Shown: positions 42,983 to 51,166 of the stretch, one piece after another
How the letters are laid out: the number at the start of each line of letters is the position of its first letter
Position numbering within the stretch: position 1 is the first letter of the stretch
NCBI RefSeq assembly: GCF_009769165.1
Contig: NZ_CP043476.1
Coordinates: 4,533,001-4,597,000 of the forward strand
DNA from: Xanthomonas hyacinthi
Lineage (GTDB): Bacteria; Pseudomonadota; Gammaproteobacteria; Xanthomonadales; Xanthomonadaceae
Direction: 5' to 3'
DNA: 64,000 nt
The notes under the pieces: generated by a model
Database searches by the model: none
What the model saw: only the letters and a program-made list of their open reading frames with translations
Told to the model about the DNA's origin: nothing
Program-made: the position numbers and the translations under genes

Positions 42983-43695
42983 GCGGTCTCAAGAATCAAG
43001 TGCAACACGTGATTTGAAGGCGAGGATTTCCTTCTCCATGGCCGCTGCCGGCATGGCCCAGCCTAATGTCTGGCGAGGACGCCCATTCATCAGCTTGGCG
43101 ACGTGATTGAGGTACTCCTGGCTCGCTTGCGACAAGTCCACGCCCTTGGGCAGGAACTGGCGCAGCAGGCCATTGGTGTTCTCGTTGCTGCCCCGCTGCC
43201 ACGGCGCATACGGATCGGCGAACCACACGTCGATGTTCAACCGTCGCATCAGCTCCTCGTAACAGGTCAGTTCCGTTCCGCGGTCGTAGGTCAGGCTCTC
43301 GCGCAGGAAGGCCGGCAGCTTCTTCATCTGGCGAGTGAAGCCTTCCAGCGCGGCGTCCGCGGTGCAGCCATCCATCCTGCACAGCACCACGAAGCGTGTC
43401 TTGCGCTCGACCAGCGTGCCCACGCAGGACCGGTTGAACGCGCCCTTGATCAGGTCGCCCTCCCAATGCCCCGGCAGCAGGCGCTGTTCCACCGCTTCGG
43501 GCCGATGCACGATGCGCAGCTCCTCCGGTACCCAGGTGCGCGCCGCTGCTGTGGTGCGCCTGCGGCCTCGCGTGGGCTTGCTCTGGCGCAATGCATCGAC
43601 CAGGGCCTGCTTCAGGCCGCCGCGCGGATGCGCGTAGATGGCCGCGTAGATCGTCTCGTGACTGACCCGCTGGCTGGCGTCGTCTGGATGCATGT
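42983..43695 (-). mobile_element. Truncated IS30 copy with transposase 3' fragment
   Basis: This copy is nearly identical to the intact IS30 at 17452-18525, starting at the same terminal GGCGGTCTCAAG and ending abruptly at 43695, where identity stops after 'gcatgt'. The other inverted repeat and the first roughly 100 codons are missing. The remaining frame (from an internal Met, 42989-43693) keeps the catalytic domain but not the DNA-binding HTH, with two amino-acid differences (Gly to Arg, Thr to Met). It is inactive alone but is substrate for recombination with the other copy, which has the same orientation. Confidence 0.93.
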
Positions 43696-43974
43696 GCGGA
43701 GCTTCGCAATCACCTAGAGCACAAGTACGTAAAAGTCCACGAATTACTTCTTCCCGTATCTGATGTTGACGGCCGATTTCGAGATACGCTGGCCTATGGT
43801 ATTACACGATCCGATTTGGAACAGAAAACATTGCGACTGCTGCAGTTAGCTAGATCGGCACTGATCTACCTCTCATTGGCTATGCATCAGGAGGAGCGCA
43901 GGCGCTCCAAAGGCCGCAGCGGGTTAAGCGCGCCGATGCCGCTTGACGTCTGGCGAGATGAGTGGAAGCGATGA
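43696..43974 (+). pseudogene. HEPN-like protein, 3' fragment at the IS30 junction
   Basis: From the IS30 junction a frame of 92 codons is open: 'AELRNHLEHKYVKVHELLLP', then 'SDLEQKTLRLLQLARSALIY' and a polar tail ending 'WRDEWKR'. 'RNHLEHKY' has the R-x4-H pattern of HEPN ribonucleases, followed by a long helix as expected. The N-terminus was removed with the end of the IS. It overlaps the next small gene by ATGA. Family assignment rests on the motif only. Confidence 0.55.
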
Positions 43975-44210
43975 TCGTAGAGGTATCGAGCCTCGTAGTC
44001 ATGAATCGCCATTCTCAAGCAATTCCGGACGTTCTGCCATTCCTCACTTGGACCTTAATGGCTTGCGATAGGGCAGGCAGGCCTTGCGAAGCGCATTCCT
44101 CTTTTCTCGATTATGATCGCCTAATCATGGAGGCGTTCCCGGAACTGGGCCAGCATATCCAGGCGCAGCGGGGCGACGTTGACGAGTGGGGGAGATCTAT
44201 TCCTAGATGA
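43971..44210 (+). CDS. Small uncharacterised protein (79 aa)
   Basis: The product begins 'MIVEVSSLVVMNRHSQAIPD' and ends 'RGDVDEWGRSIPR'. I do not recognise the family. It is soluble, with no signal or membrane segment, and mixed charged/hydrophobic sequence including 'SSFLDYDRLIMEAFPELGQH'. Its ATG overlaps the stop of the HEPN-like fragment and its stop overlaps the ATG of the next gene, so the three formed one translationally coupled operon. It may be a partner or antitoxin of the HEPN-like protein, a guess from position. Confidence 0.5.
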   Translation: MIVEVSSLVVMNRHSQAIPDVLPFLTWTLMACDRAGRPCEAHSSFLDYDRLIMEAFPELGQHIQAQRGDVDEWGRSIPR

Positions 44211-44839
44211 AGGATTCCGACTCACTCGTCGAGGGCCTTGTCGAGCAGCTGGCCCGCTCCAAGCGCATCGATGCTTGGCTTTACAACAGCTCCAATAGCG
44301 TGAAAGCTGATCACACGCCTCGCATCATCATGTCCGCCAGCTCCTACCAACTGGCCATGGATCACCATGGAGCCATCATCGAGCTTGTCGAAGAGGACAT
44401 GTGGGGCTCAGCTCTGGCGCTGCTGCGGCCATGTGTCGAAGCCTGGACATGGGGTGCATGGCTGCACCACTGTGCAAAGGACAAACACCTAGATCTCATC
44501 TTGGAACACCGATTTACACGCAACCTGGATGGCATGCAGCGAGACCTGGACAAGATCCAGTTCTTTGAATCGTCCATGGTGAAAGACACAGAGCAGATGC
44601 GGCGCAATCTGCATGGCTTCACGCATGGCGGCATCCTCCATATGCAGTGGCGCTTCAAGGATGGAGAGGTAAGGCCTAGCTATCCGCCTGAGGTAGTGGC
44701 CGATGGGTTGAGGATTGCCGACGTCCACGGCTACCTAGCACTTCAAGGCGTCATTGCCTTGGCGAAGGATCAAGTCAAGGCCAATGAGCTGCATGGCCAG
44801 GTCTATGACATGTTCGGGTGGCAAAGACCTGCGACGTAG
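44207..44839 (+). CDS. DUF6988-like protein
   Basis: The product is 210 residues. 'ASSYQLAMDHHGAIIELVEE', 'ALALLRPCVEAWTWGAWLHH' and 'GFTHGGILHMQWRF' resemble DUF6988, a helical family of unknown role in proteobacterial accessory regions. The 'RRNLHGFTHGG' stretch has an Arg and His spacing reminiscent of HEPN folds. It is the last gene of the coupled trio starting in the IS30-truncated gene. Its 3' end overlaps the convergent gene at 44803 by 37 bases. Confidence 0.65.
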   Translation: MKDSDSLVEGLVEQLARSKRIDAWLYNSSNSVKADHTPRIIMSASSYQLAMDHHGAIIELVEEDMWGSALALLRPCVEAWTWGAWLHHCAKDKHLDLILEHRFTRNLDGMQRDLDKIQFFESSMVKDTEQMRRNLHGFTHGGILHMQWRFKDGEVRPSYPPEVVADGLRIADVHGYLALQGVIALAKDQVKANELHGQVYDMFGWQRPAT

Positions 44840-45543
44840 TCGTTCAGGTGGTTACCAGTGAGCATGATCTGAGTTTCCTGGCGGTGGTATTCCAAAGCGA
44901 GAAGAGGCCTGACCCATCGTTGAGGGTACTCGGCGCCTTCATAGGAGAAGGCATTGATCCGCATTCCATAAGTATCCTCGACAGCGCTGACGGAAAAGCC
45001 GATATCGACGATCCCGCGATGCTTGCAGTGGTTGTCCAGCGCGACCAGATACTTGAAATCCGCATGGCTGTGCAGGGCATCAAGATCGTTGCGGACCTCC
45101 TGCGCTCCCAACTTGTCTTTGATCTTATTCCAGCTAATTCGCCTTTCTTCAACACGGGTGGCTTTGTCCAGGTTCATGCCAGTGGCGAAGTAGACCAGGT
45201 GCACCAAGTTGTCTGAGACCGCTCTCATGTTGTGCACGCAGGCCATGATGTTGGCGTAGGCTGTGAACCTGGCATCCTCGAAGGAACCAGTGTCCTTGTC
45301 GTAGGCTCCAAGCATGGCAGCCATGACCTCGTAGTCAGGCCTGCCGTCGATCTTGGAAGCGATGGTGCGCATGGCTTCGTGGTAGTGGAGGCGACTGAAA
45401 GAGCGTCGATCGATCACGGATCGGATGCAGTTGGCCGCGATCCGTCGCTGCCCTTGGCCAAACATTTGTTCAACGTGCTTGCGTAGGGCGTCTAGATCCC
45501 AACGCATGCTTTCAATCGAACCCCTGTTTTCTCCGGAGGACAT
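44803..45543 (-). CDS. Uncharacterised helical protein
   Basis: The product is 246 residues from ATG 45543, or 234 from ATG 45507; neither has a strong ribosome site. It is mostly helical, with 'AYANIMACVHNMRAVSDNLV', 'RRISWNKIKDKLGAQEV' and 'VALDNHCKHRGIVDIGFSV'. The N-x2-KHR-x2-V motif occurs in several uncharacterised HEPN-related families, so a distant link is possible. There is no signal peptide or membrane helix. It is convergent with the DUF6988 gene. The function is unknown; its place in the cargo between IS30 and the Tn7-like core suggests accessory or defence DNA. Confidence 0.6.
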   Translation of the reverse strand: MSSGENRGSIESMRWDLDALRKHVEQMFGQGQRRIAANCIRSVIDRRSFSRLHYHEAMRTIASKIDGRPDYEVMAAMLGAYDKDTGSFEDARFTAYANIMACVHNMRAVSDNLVHLVYFATGMNLDKATRVEERRISWNKIKDKLGAQEVRNDLDALHSHADFKYLVALDNHCKHRGIVDIGFSVSAVEDTYGMRINAFSYEGAEYPQRWVRPLLALEYHRQETQIMLTGNHLNDYVAGLCHPNMS

Positions 45544-45709
45544 TGTTGCCAAGTCGGGCTTCGTCTTTTTCTTTGAAGATTTTCGGGGGTGGTACCGTGT
45601 CGCTCAACGATTGCAAAAGCCCACTGGCTCAATCTACCAAGATCCCACTGATACTGAGATCGAGCACGCCTTCGAGAGCTACCAACAAAGCCGCAGTGAC
45701 TTCTACTAA
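45506..45709 (+). CDS. Small hypothetical protein (67 aa)
   Basis: It reads 'MLSIEPLFSPEDIVAKSGFV', 'FFFEDFRGWYRVAQRLQKPT' and ends 'QQSRSDFY'. The composition is protein-like, with aromatic residues and a predicted helix at the end. There is no recognised domain or strong ribosome site. Its start overlaps the divergent gene's 5' end, so the two starts cannot both be optimal. It ends 14 bases before the antitoxin gene. Confidence 0.3.
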   Translation: MLSIEPLFSPEDIVAKSGFVFFFEDFRGWYRVAQRLQKPTGSIYQDPTDTEIEHAFESYQQSRSDFY

Positions 45710-45723
45710 GGTCTGGGTACACC

Positions 45724-45939
45724 ATGCCGATCAAGCTCGATCCTCGTGTTTCCGAATTTGAGTCCACCGAAGCCGCCGAGAACTACGACCGGTGGTTCAG
45801 GGCGAAGATCGAGCGCGCCGTGGCCGACACGCGGCCGACGATTTCGCACGACCAAGTGATGGCGCACGCACACGCTGCGATCGAAGCCGCCGCGAAGCGA
45901 CAGAAGCGGACGGACTACCTGGCTGATCTGCCTGATTGA
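45724..45939 (+). CDS. Orphan RelB/StbD-like antitoxin
   Basis: The product is 71 residues. 'ESTEAAENYDRWFRAKIERA', 'VADTRPTISHDQVMAHAHAA' is the C-terminal toxin-binding pattern (YDxWFRxKV...D.RP..PHdxVM) of RelB/StbD-like antitoxins that pair with ParE/RelE toxins. The usual N-terminal DNA-binding ribbon is short or absent. No RelE/ParE frame follows in 45940-46187 or precedes it, so the toxin is missing here. It may neutralise a toxin encoded elsewhere, or be a relic. Confidence 0.65.
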   Translation: MPIKLDPRVSEFESTEAAENYDRWFRAKIERAVADTRPTISHDQVMAHAHAAIEAAAKRQKRTDYLADLPD

Positions 45940-46187
45940 ATAAGGGTGTACTACCAGGGCGTCAGCGCTTGTTGCACACACCGTAGTTGCGCATCGGCAA
46001 GTGCTTGATTGATATGGGCCAGGGAGCGCAGTTGCCCTTTGTGGCCGCTTATCCCTCCGCACTCTCATCTCCCCAGTTTTCAAAGCAATGCACTCTGATC
46101 GCCCCAGTGTCCACGCGCCGCACTCAAGTCTCCGCACAATCCAACCCGGCGCAGCCGAGTTTGGCCAAATTCCACACGCCTTAGGTC

Positions 46188-47543
46188 CTATCTCGAGCCC
46201 GCCGCCGCTGACAAGTCGTTAGCGTCCTCATAGGCACTCATGGGCGCGAAAGCCATGCGGACTACGGGAACGGCATCAAACCTCACCAATGCCAATGGAG
46301 CGCTCAACCGGAGCCTTTTCTTGCAACCGCTGTACAGCTCAGGGACATATCGGGCCAAGATCGCCCGTAAGCCCTCCGAATAGTGTCGCCCCAAGACGTC
46401 GCACTGAACGCGACGAAGCAGCCCGTGGGCGAGCGGATGAAGATTGGACGGCAACTCCTCATGGGCCATGAAGAAGCAGTCCTCTAGATGCACGAGGAAC
46501 CTGGCGCATACGGGATGCACGGACTGAAGGTTGAGGAATCTCTGGCTGCCAATCGGCAAGGGCGGCAAGGAACGCAATACCGCTGACCCTTCGCGGCCAG
46601 ATGGCGGACCGAAAGGTTGAGATGGGCTCCCTAAGAACAGGGCTTGTTCCCTGGGGCTGAGGCTCCCTTGGGGTAGGGTCAGCGCGATCTCTCGTACGAC
46701 CGCTTTGCAAGTGGGGACCAGGAATTCCGGCAGGTGCAGCATCCGGGGGATGGAGTCCCTCAAACCCATCAGCCGCCGGGCATCCTCCTGTGGATCCATC
46801 TGGTCAGAGCTTAGTCCGCGCCGGTAGGCCCGGCTCGACGCTTGTTCCGGCAGGCGTACCATGCTCGGCCAGCGCAGCTTGACGGGTAGCTCTATCAGGC
46901 GGCCCAGCGCTTCGAAATCAGGTGCCAAGGGTGGCGCGCCCACCAATACCTGACAGTTTCGCTGAGTCTGAGCCCACGTAAGGTAGTCATCGATGTATTG
47001 ATCAGCCCCAGGCATGGGGCAATTAAGACGGGCGGCCGCCGATTCGTTGAGTAAGTCCGCGCCGCAGCCACAAGTGAGGAGCTTCCGGCCGGCCCCGGTA
47101 GTCATGGCCAGGGAGCCACCACACTTTGAGCAGTTTGTTCTCAGAAGGACCCCATGCCAAGGGCAGTGGGTTATCCAAGGCAACTGATGCACATGGCAGT
47201 GATAGCCCACCCGAATGCAGGCTAGGCAATACCGAAACGGCGTGGTGGCCGCGCCAGTCACCTGATGCTCCCGATAAGGCTTCCAGACCGCGGGATCCCA
47301 TGCCGTCGGCAACTCAATCTTCAACGCCTCCGCCATGGCCTGACGGCGGCGTTGTGAGGTAACCAGGGCATGATGCAAGTCATCCTGTCTGCGCACGTAG
47401 AGCGCGAAGAAGCTCCGGTAATCCGATGATCCGAGTTGATTCAGACGCGCCAGCCGAACGAGGCAGCCGAAAGCGGACTGCGCGGGCACTAGGCCAAAAC
47501 GGTCTCCCACCAGACGCAAGCCGAGCTTCGCGACCTGGCTCAT
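46188..47543 (-). CDS. tniQ: TniQ/TnsD-like target-site selector
   Basis: The product is 451 residues. The N-terminal TniQ domain carries 'PAQSAFGCLVRLARLNQLGS' and a zinc-binding cluster 'RYCLACIRVGYHCHVHQL', 'THCPWHGVLLRTNCSKCGG' (Cys106, Cys109, Cys127, His130, Cys138, Cys141) and 'LTCGCG'. TniQ/TnsD proteins bind the target DNA and recruit TnsC. The C-terminal 250 residues are longer than in minimal TniQ and probably read a specific sequence. The start at 47543 overlaps the tnsC stop by four bases. The recognised target is not known; no conserved target gene such as glmS is adjacent in the window. Confidence 0.87.
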   Translation of the reverse strand: MSQVAKLGLRLVGDRFGLVPAQSAFGCLVRLARLNQLGSSDYRSFFALYVRRQDDLHHALVTSQRRRQAMAEALKIELPTAWDPAVWKPYREHQVTGAATTPFRYCLACIRVGYHCHVHQLPWITHCPWHGVLLRTNCSKCGGSLAMTTGAGRKLLTCGCGADLLNESAAARLNCPMPGADQYIDDYLTWAQTQRNCQVLVGAPPLAPDFEALGRLIELPVKLRWPSMVRLPEQASSRAYRRGLSSDQMDPQEDARRLMGLRDSIPRMLHLPEFLVPTCKAVVREIALTLPQGSLSPREQALFLGSPSQPFGPPSGREGSAVLRSLPPLPIGSQRFLNLQSVHPVCARFLVHLEDCFFMAHEELPSNLHPLAHGLLRRVQCDVLGRHYSEGLRAILARYVPELYSGCKKRLRLSAPLALVRFDAVPVVRMAFAPMSAYEDANDLSAAAGSR

Positions 47544-48526
47544 TTGCGGACCTTCTGGCGCGCACGCTCAAAGGAGACGAAAGCCGAGGCCCTCAGCGCT
47601 TCGTTAATATCTTCCTTCGTTAATTTTTCGAAGTCTGGCCGATTGCCCGCCACGTGCACGAGCACGTGGTAGACGAATACCTCGAATGACGCCATGAGCC
47701 AATCCTGTGGCACAGCCAATTCCGCGCTCGTACACAGCAGTTTTATCTCTTGGCGGATGGCATCCACTTCATGCTCAAGGCGCCAGCCCCTGCTGTAGGC
47801 AGTAGGCGCGAAGGTTTCGGTGGCTGATGGCGAGTCGACTTCGGGCCACCGAAGCCCTTCGTCATATTCGCGAAACGCCAGCGCAACATCACAAGCACTT
47901 TGTTCATGGCGTTCGAGCTCGGGCACCTCCCAGAGCAAGCCAGTGAAGTCATGGCGATCTACAAAGAAGCGACCATAGATGTGTGGCGGGGCCAAAATCT
48001 CCAGGGCGTCGACCCCGGCGGTTTTGTTATCGTCCTGACATACGAACAGAAAGAACAGGCGCAAGTCGTCATCGAAATGATTCTGCACCTTGGCAAGATG
48101 CTCGTAGTCATCAAGCGTGAGCAGTTCAGCAGAGTCCACAATGAAGATCACCAGATCGGCATTGGCCCGACCAGCTTCTTCCTCGACGGCCCGGATGATG
48201 CGCGCCAATGAATCCTGGGCATTTGCGTTTCGCGAGCCTTGCAGCCCAATTCCGAGCGACATCTCACGCAGCAGATTGGTCTCGGTATGTCGATCGGGAT
48301 TGCCAGCGATCATCCGCAGGAACCCGATGTTGTAAGGACGCCAGGTATGCAATCGCTGTAACGTGTTAACTGAGGTGGTTTTACCGGCGCGGCCTGCGCC
48401 TTTGACACGCATGCTGGGGCGGCCATACATTAAGGTCGTGCCTACATCCATCGTTAGACGCTCATTAGGGCGGGTGATAATTGAAGGACGTCGCTTCCGC
48501 TTGAGCGGGTGGAGTTCTAAAGTCAT
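47540..48526 (-). CDS. tnsC: TnsC/TniB-like AAA+ ATPase
   Basis: The product is 328 residues. Walker A 'KGAGRAGKTTSVNT' is at about 42-55. The Walker B equivalent 'LVIFIVDSAELL' has Ser in place of the usual Glu after the Asp, which may lower ATP turnover. 'FFLFVCQDDNKTAGVDALEI' fits sensor 1. It bridges TniQ-bound target and TnsB in ATP-controlled filaments. The start at 48526 follows the tnsB stop by 13 bases; the longer frame to 48628 overlaps tnsB and is rejected. The N-terminus is basic, as in other TnsC proteins that contact DNA. Confidence 0.85.
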   Translation of the reverse strand: MTLELHPLKRKRRPSIITRPNERLTMDVGTTLMYGRPSMRVKGAGRAGKTTSVNTLQRLHTWRPYNIGFLRMIAGNPDRHTETNLLREMSLGIGLQGSRNANAQDSLARIIRAVEEEAGRANADLVIFIVDSAELLTLDDYEHLAKVQNHFDDDLRLFFLFVCQDDNKTAGVDALEILAPPHIYGRFFVDRHDFTGLLWEVPELERHEQSACDVALAFREYDEGLRWPEVDSPSATETFAPTAYSRGWRLEHEVDAIRQEIKLLCTSAELAVPQDWLMASFEVFVYHVLVHVAGNRPDFEKLTKEDINEALRASAFVSFERARQKVRK

Positions 48527-48539
48527 GGCGATCCTCGAC

Positions 48540-50399
48540 TCAACGCAGCTGGAACTGCCCGGGGGGCGGTCGAATCCCGGCCAAAGGCGCGGGTGCATCT
48601 CGGACGGCCGGTCGAGCGATCGGAACACACGGCACTTCCCCGCTGATGATCAAGCCCGAGGCCCAACCCTTCATCCTGGCTGCGGCCAAACGAACTGCAG
48701 CGTGGTACGCCAAGATGTTGTCGGGATGCTCAATGTCGCCGTCTGCCCGTGCCTCAGGATTTCGATTCCAGACCGCGGCCCGGATGCGCGTAGCCAACGA
48801 ATGGGGAACCTGGCTGTAGGGCGTCATGGCGTGCAACGTCATGACGCGTTTGCCGTCGTCGTCCCACAGCGTCAGCCCGCGGATATCATTAGGATCTTCG
48901 TACGTGGCCGCGTAGGTGTTACCGATCAGTCCCCATTGACCATTCACCACGGGTGAACGGTAGCGGGCGTAGTCCTGATAGACCAAGGGAGGCACCTTGC
49001 TCTGCTTGGAGCCTTTGATGGTCACCGTCATGCGCTTGACCGTCAGTCGGCGGGCATGCTCTTCGCTATCTGGACAGCGCCACAGCAGGGCGCCGGAAGC
49101 CAGATAGCCATCGATCAGATCCTTTGGTGAACGCGGTTCGCGTGTGCTGCGGCTGGTGACGTTGTGAGCAGTGAAGTAGGTGTCGATTAAGTCTTCCATG
49201 AACTCCACGATGATCGGGTAGCGATCACCTTGAAGCGTGGAAGTTGCATAGCGCGCACCCTGAGAGGTCTCAGGCATGAAGCCGCCGGCGATGTAGCGCA
49301 GGAGCTCGTTCTCCAGGATTCTAAAGGTTGCCTCGATATAGGCGCGCCCCTGGCCCATGCCGGACCGCCCGAAATGCAGGATTCCCAGGTGGTAATCGAC
49401 GAGGTTGTCCAAGGTCATCTTCGCCAAATGGCTACTGTCGTTATCCAGCGCAGCCATCAGACTTCGAGGCACCAAGCCGTCTTCCAGATAACACGAAGGC
49501 ATCCATGCACGCGGCGAGTAGCGCATATCTGGAACCACCAGGTCTCGGGGCGACCAAGGTCGTAGGGCCTTGGCAAACAATTCCAGCACGTCTAGCCGGT
49601 GGTACTTACGTCCGACAACCAGCGACCACGCCAGGATGGCGCCACTGCCCACATCTACGATGACCAGAATCCACAGTTGCCTGACCCTTTCCAAGCGGTA
49701 GGTCCCATCGGCCAAAGGCAGGGCAACCCAGCTGTCGATGTCAATGAGGTGCTCGTCAAACTCGATTCGGTCAAAAGGCTGCAGGGGGAACAAGTGCTCA
49801 ATGCGAGTAATGCTGGGCAACTCCGGTTGCTCGGCGGCTTGCTCGGCCTCGGTCGTTTTGCGCAAACGCTGCAGGAACACCTGCAACGCCCTACGTCCAC
49901 TATCGACGGTGTTCAGCGGATACGCTTCAGCGTATCCCTTTTCACGGAGGATTTTGGCCATTGCGTTGTACAGGCGGTCGAAGGCGGGACTACGACGTTG
50001 CCTCGTTGGCAGAGCGCCTCTGTACGCTTTGACCATGCGGTCCAGCTCCGGTATAGCTAGCAGCACCATCTCAAAAGCGAAGGCGTGCGCCTTCTGCGGC
50101 ATCACCGCTACCAGCGGAGCGCGGGGGGCGAAGCGTTTTTGCGGGATACATACGGCGTATCCGATGCGCTCTTCCTGAATCGAGCGTTGCACCGCGTTCT
50201 CCACCATTCGCTTGAGCGTCTTGCGATCAATGCAGTGGTTCTTGGCCACCGACAACATTGTGGCGCCCGCCAGGATGCTATCCAGTGCGCGTATGCGGTT
50301 ATCTACTTCGGTCCAGTCCTCTTTACTAAAAGCAGCTTCTTGGGGCTTAGGACAGGCGAGAATCGCCTCCACATCGACTTGGGTCAGCTTCACGCTCAT
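48540..50399 (-). CDS. tnsB: TnsB/TniA-like DDE transposase
   Basis: The product is 619 residues. Helix-turn-helix regions occupy roughly 40-200. The retroviral-type catalytic core follows, with probable acidic triad Asp215 ('RIEFDEHLIDID'), Asp319 ('LMAALDNDSSHL') and Glu356 ('GQGRAYIEATFR'). The Mu-transposase-like beta-barrel ('VVNGQWGLIGNTYAATYEDP') occupies the C-terminal half, and a Pro-rich tail may contact TnsC. It binds transposon ends and joins 3' ends to the target. The ATG at 50399 overlaps the tnsA-like stop. The lack of TnsA nuclease residues upstream means this protein may produce cointegrates. Confidence 0.9.
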   Translation of the reverse strand: MSVKLTQVDVEAILACPKPQEAAFSKEDWTEVDNRIRALDSILAGATMLSVAKNHCIDRKTLKRMVENAVQRSIQEERIGYAVCIPQKRFAPRAPLVAVMPQKAHAFAFEMVLLAIPELDRMVKAYRGALPTRQRRSPAFDRLYNAMAKILREKGYAEAYPLNTVDSGRRALQVFLQRLRKTTEAEQAAEQPELPSITRIEHLFPLQPFDRIEFDEHLIDIDSWVALPLADGTYRLERVRQLWILVIVDVGSGAILAWSLVVGRKYHRLDVLELFAKALRPWSPRDLVVPDMRYSPRAWMPSCYLEDGLVPRSLMAALDNDSSHLAKMTLDNLVDYHLGILHFGRSGMGQGRAYIEATFRILENELLRYIAGGFMPETSQGARYATSTLQGDRYPIIVEFMEDLIDTYFTAHNVTSRSTREPRSPKDLIDGYLASGALLWRCPDSEEHARRLTVKRMTVTIKGSKQSKVPPLVYQDYARYRSPVVNGQWGLIGNTYAATYEDPNDIRGLTLWDDDGKRVMTLHAMTPYSQVPHSLATRIRAAVWNRNPEARADGDIEHPDNILAYHAAVRLAAARMKGWASGLIISGEVPCVPIARPAVRDAPAPLAGIRPPPGQFQLR

Positions 50400-51148
50400 C
50401 GGACCACACTCCAGATCAGCGAGCGCCTAGTTAGTCGTCGCGTGGCATCGGTCCCTAATATGCCGAGATAGATCAGTTCGGCCACCACGACATAGAGGTG
50501 AGTACGGGGGAAGACAGCAAGCTCTTGCTCAAGCTGATCAATCCTGCAGCGGGCGTAGCGACCCACCGTGGTAGCCACTTCATGACGCAGCACCAGGTCA
50601 GCCTTGAGCCACGGTGCGGATTGCACCCAGGCCAGCAACTGAAAGGCGAGCTCAGTGCGATGCTCGAGGTTGCGAACCTCTTCTTCCGTCACCAGGCGCA
50701 GGTCGACGCCCGCATCCTGGGCGGCCAGACGCAGACGCTCGACTTGTCGCGGTCGTCGACGTCCATCTGAGCCGGGCAGTGTGTCGCCGTCGGGCACCAG
50801 CAGCGCATAGTGCTCACGCCCTGTGCGATGCCGCCACCAAAACGAAAGCTCGACCTGCTTTCCGCCAACTTCCAGGCAGCGCGGCCGTTCCGTGATGGCG
50901 GTAATCGTGGGATCGAACTCCAATTGAAGACGAAATCCCAACTGGAATGGGCCTATGACATCGACTTGCCGATTCTCCTTACAGCTGCGAAAGCTAAAGA
51001 CATCCAGGCGCTTGCGCTCGGGGCCGGTCAACTCTCTCGCGGTGAAGTGACGCTGGTATGCGTTGTGTAAGGGCGTGGCCAGATCGACAGGCGCAGCACT
51101 CATTTGCGGGGCGGCCCGTGCCGCCCCGTTCTCGGGGATCCAAGACAT
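50396..51148 (-). CDS. TnsA-like protein, nuclease residues apparently lost
   Basis: The product is 250 residues with 'AGGAGG' before the ATG at 51148. 'QLGFRLQLEFDPTITAITER' and 'PRCLEVGGKQVELSFWWRHR' align with the TnsA N-terminal endonuclease core (LEFDP..V....QP...Y...G). The expected catalytic Glu, the Asp of the YTPDF-like strand (here VELSF) and the Lys of the EVK strand (here LLVPD) are not found. The C-terminal half is helical, like the TnsC-contacting TnsA domain. It is first in the operon, as in Tn7. I infer a structural rather than cutting role; this alignment was done by eye. Confidence 0.7.
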   Translation of the reverse strand: MSWIPENGAARAAPQMSAAPVDLATPLHNAYQRHFTARELTGPERKRLDVFSFRSCKENRQVDVIGPFQLGFRLQLEFDPTITAITERPRCLEVGGKQVELSFWWRHRTGREHYALLVPDGDTLPGSDGRRRPRQVERLRLAAQDAGVDLRLVTEEEVRNLEHRTELAFQLLAWVQSAPWLKADLVLRHEVATTVGRYARCRIDQLEQELAVFPRTHLYVVVAELIYLGILGTDATRRLTRRSLIWSVVR

Positions 51149-51166
51149 GCAGCCTCCTGGGCCGGA

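Noticed and set aside
46150-46190. Possible Tn7-like left end next to tniQ
   Set aside because: A 10-bp word (ggccaaattc) recurs near 51.59 kb, but in direct rather than inverted orientation and without repeats or target duplication, so no end was called.
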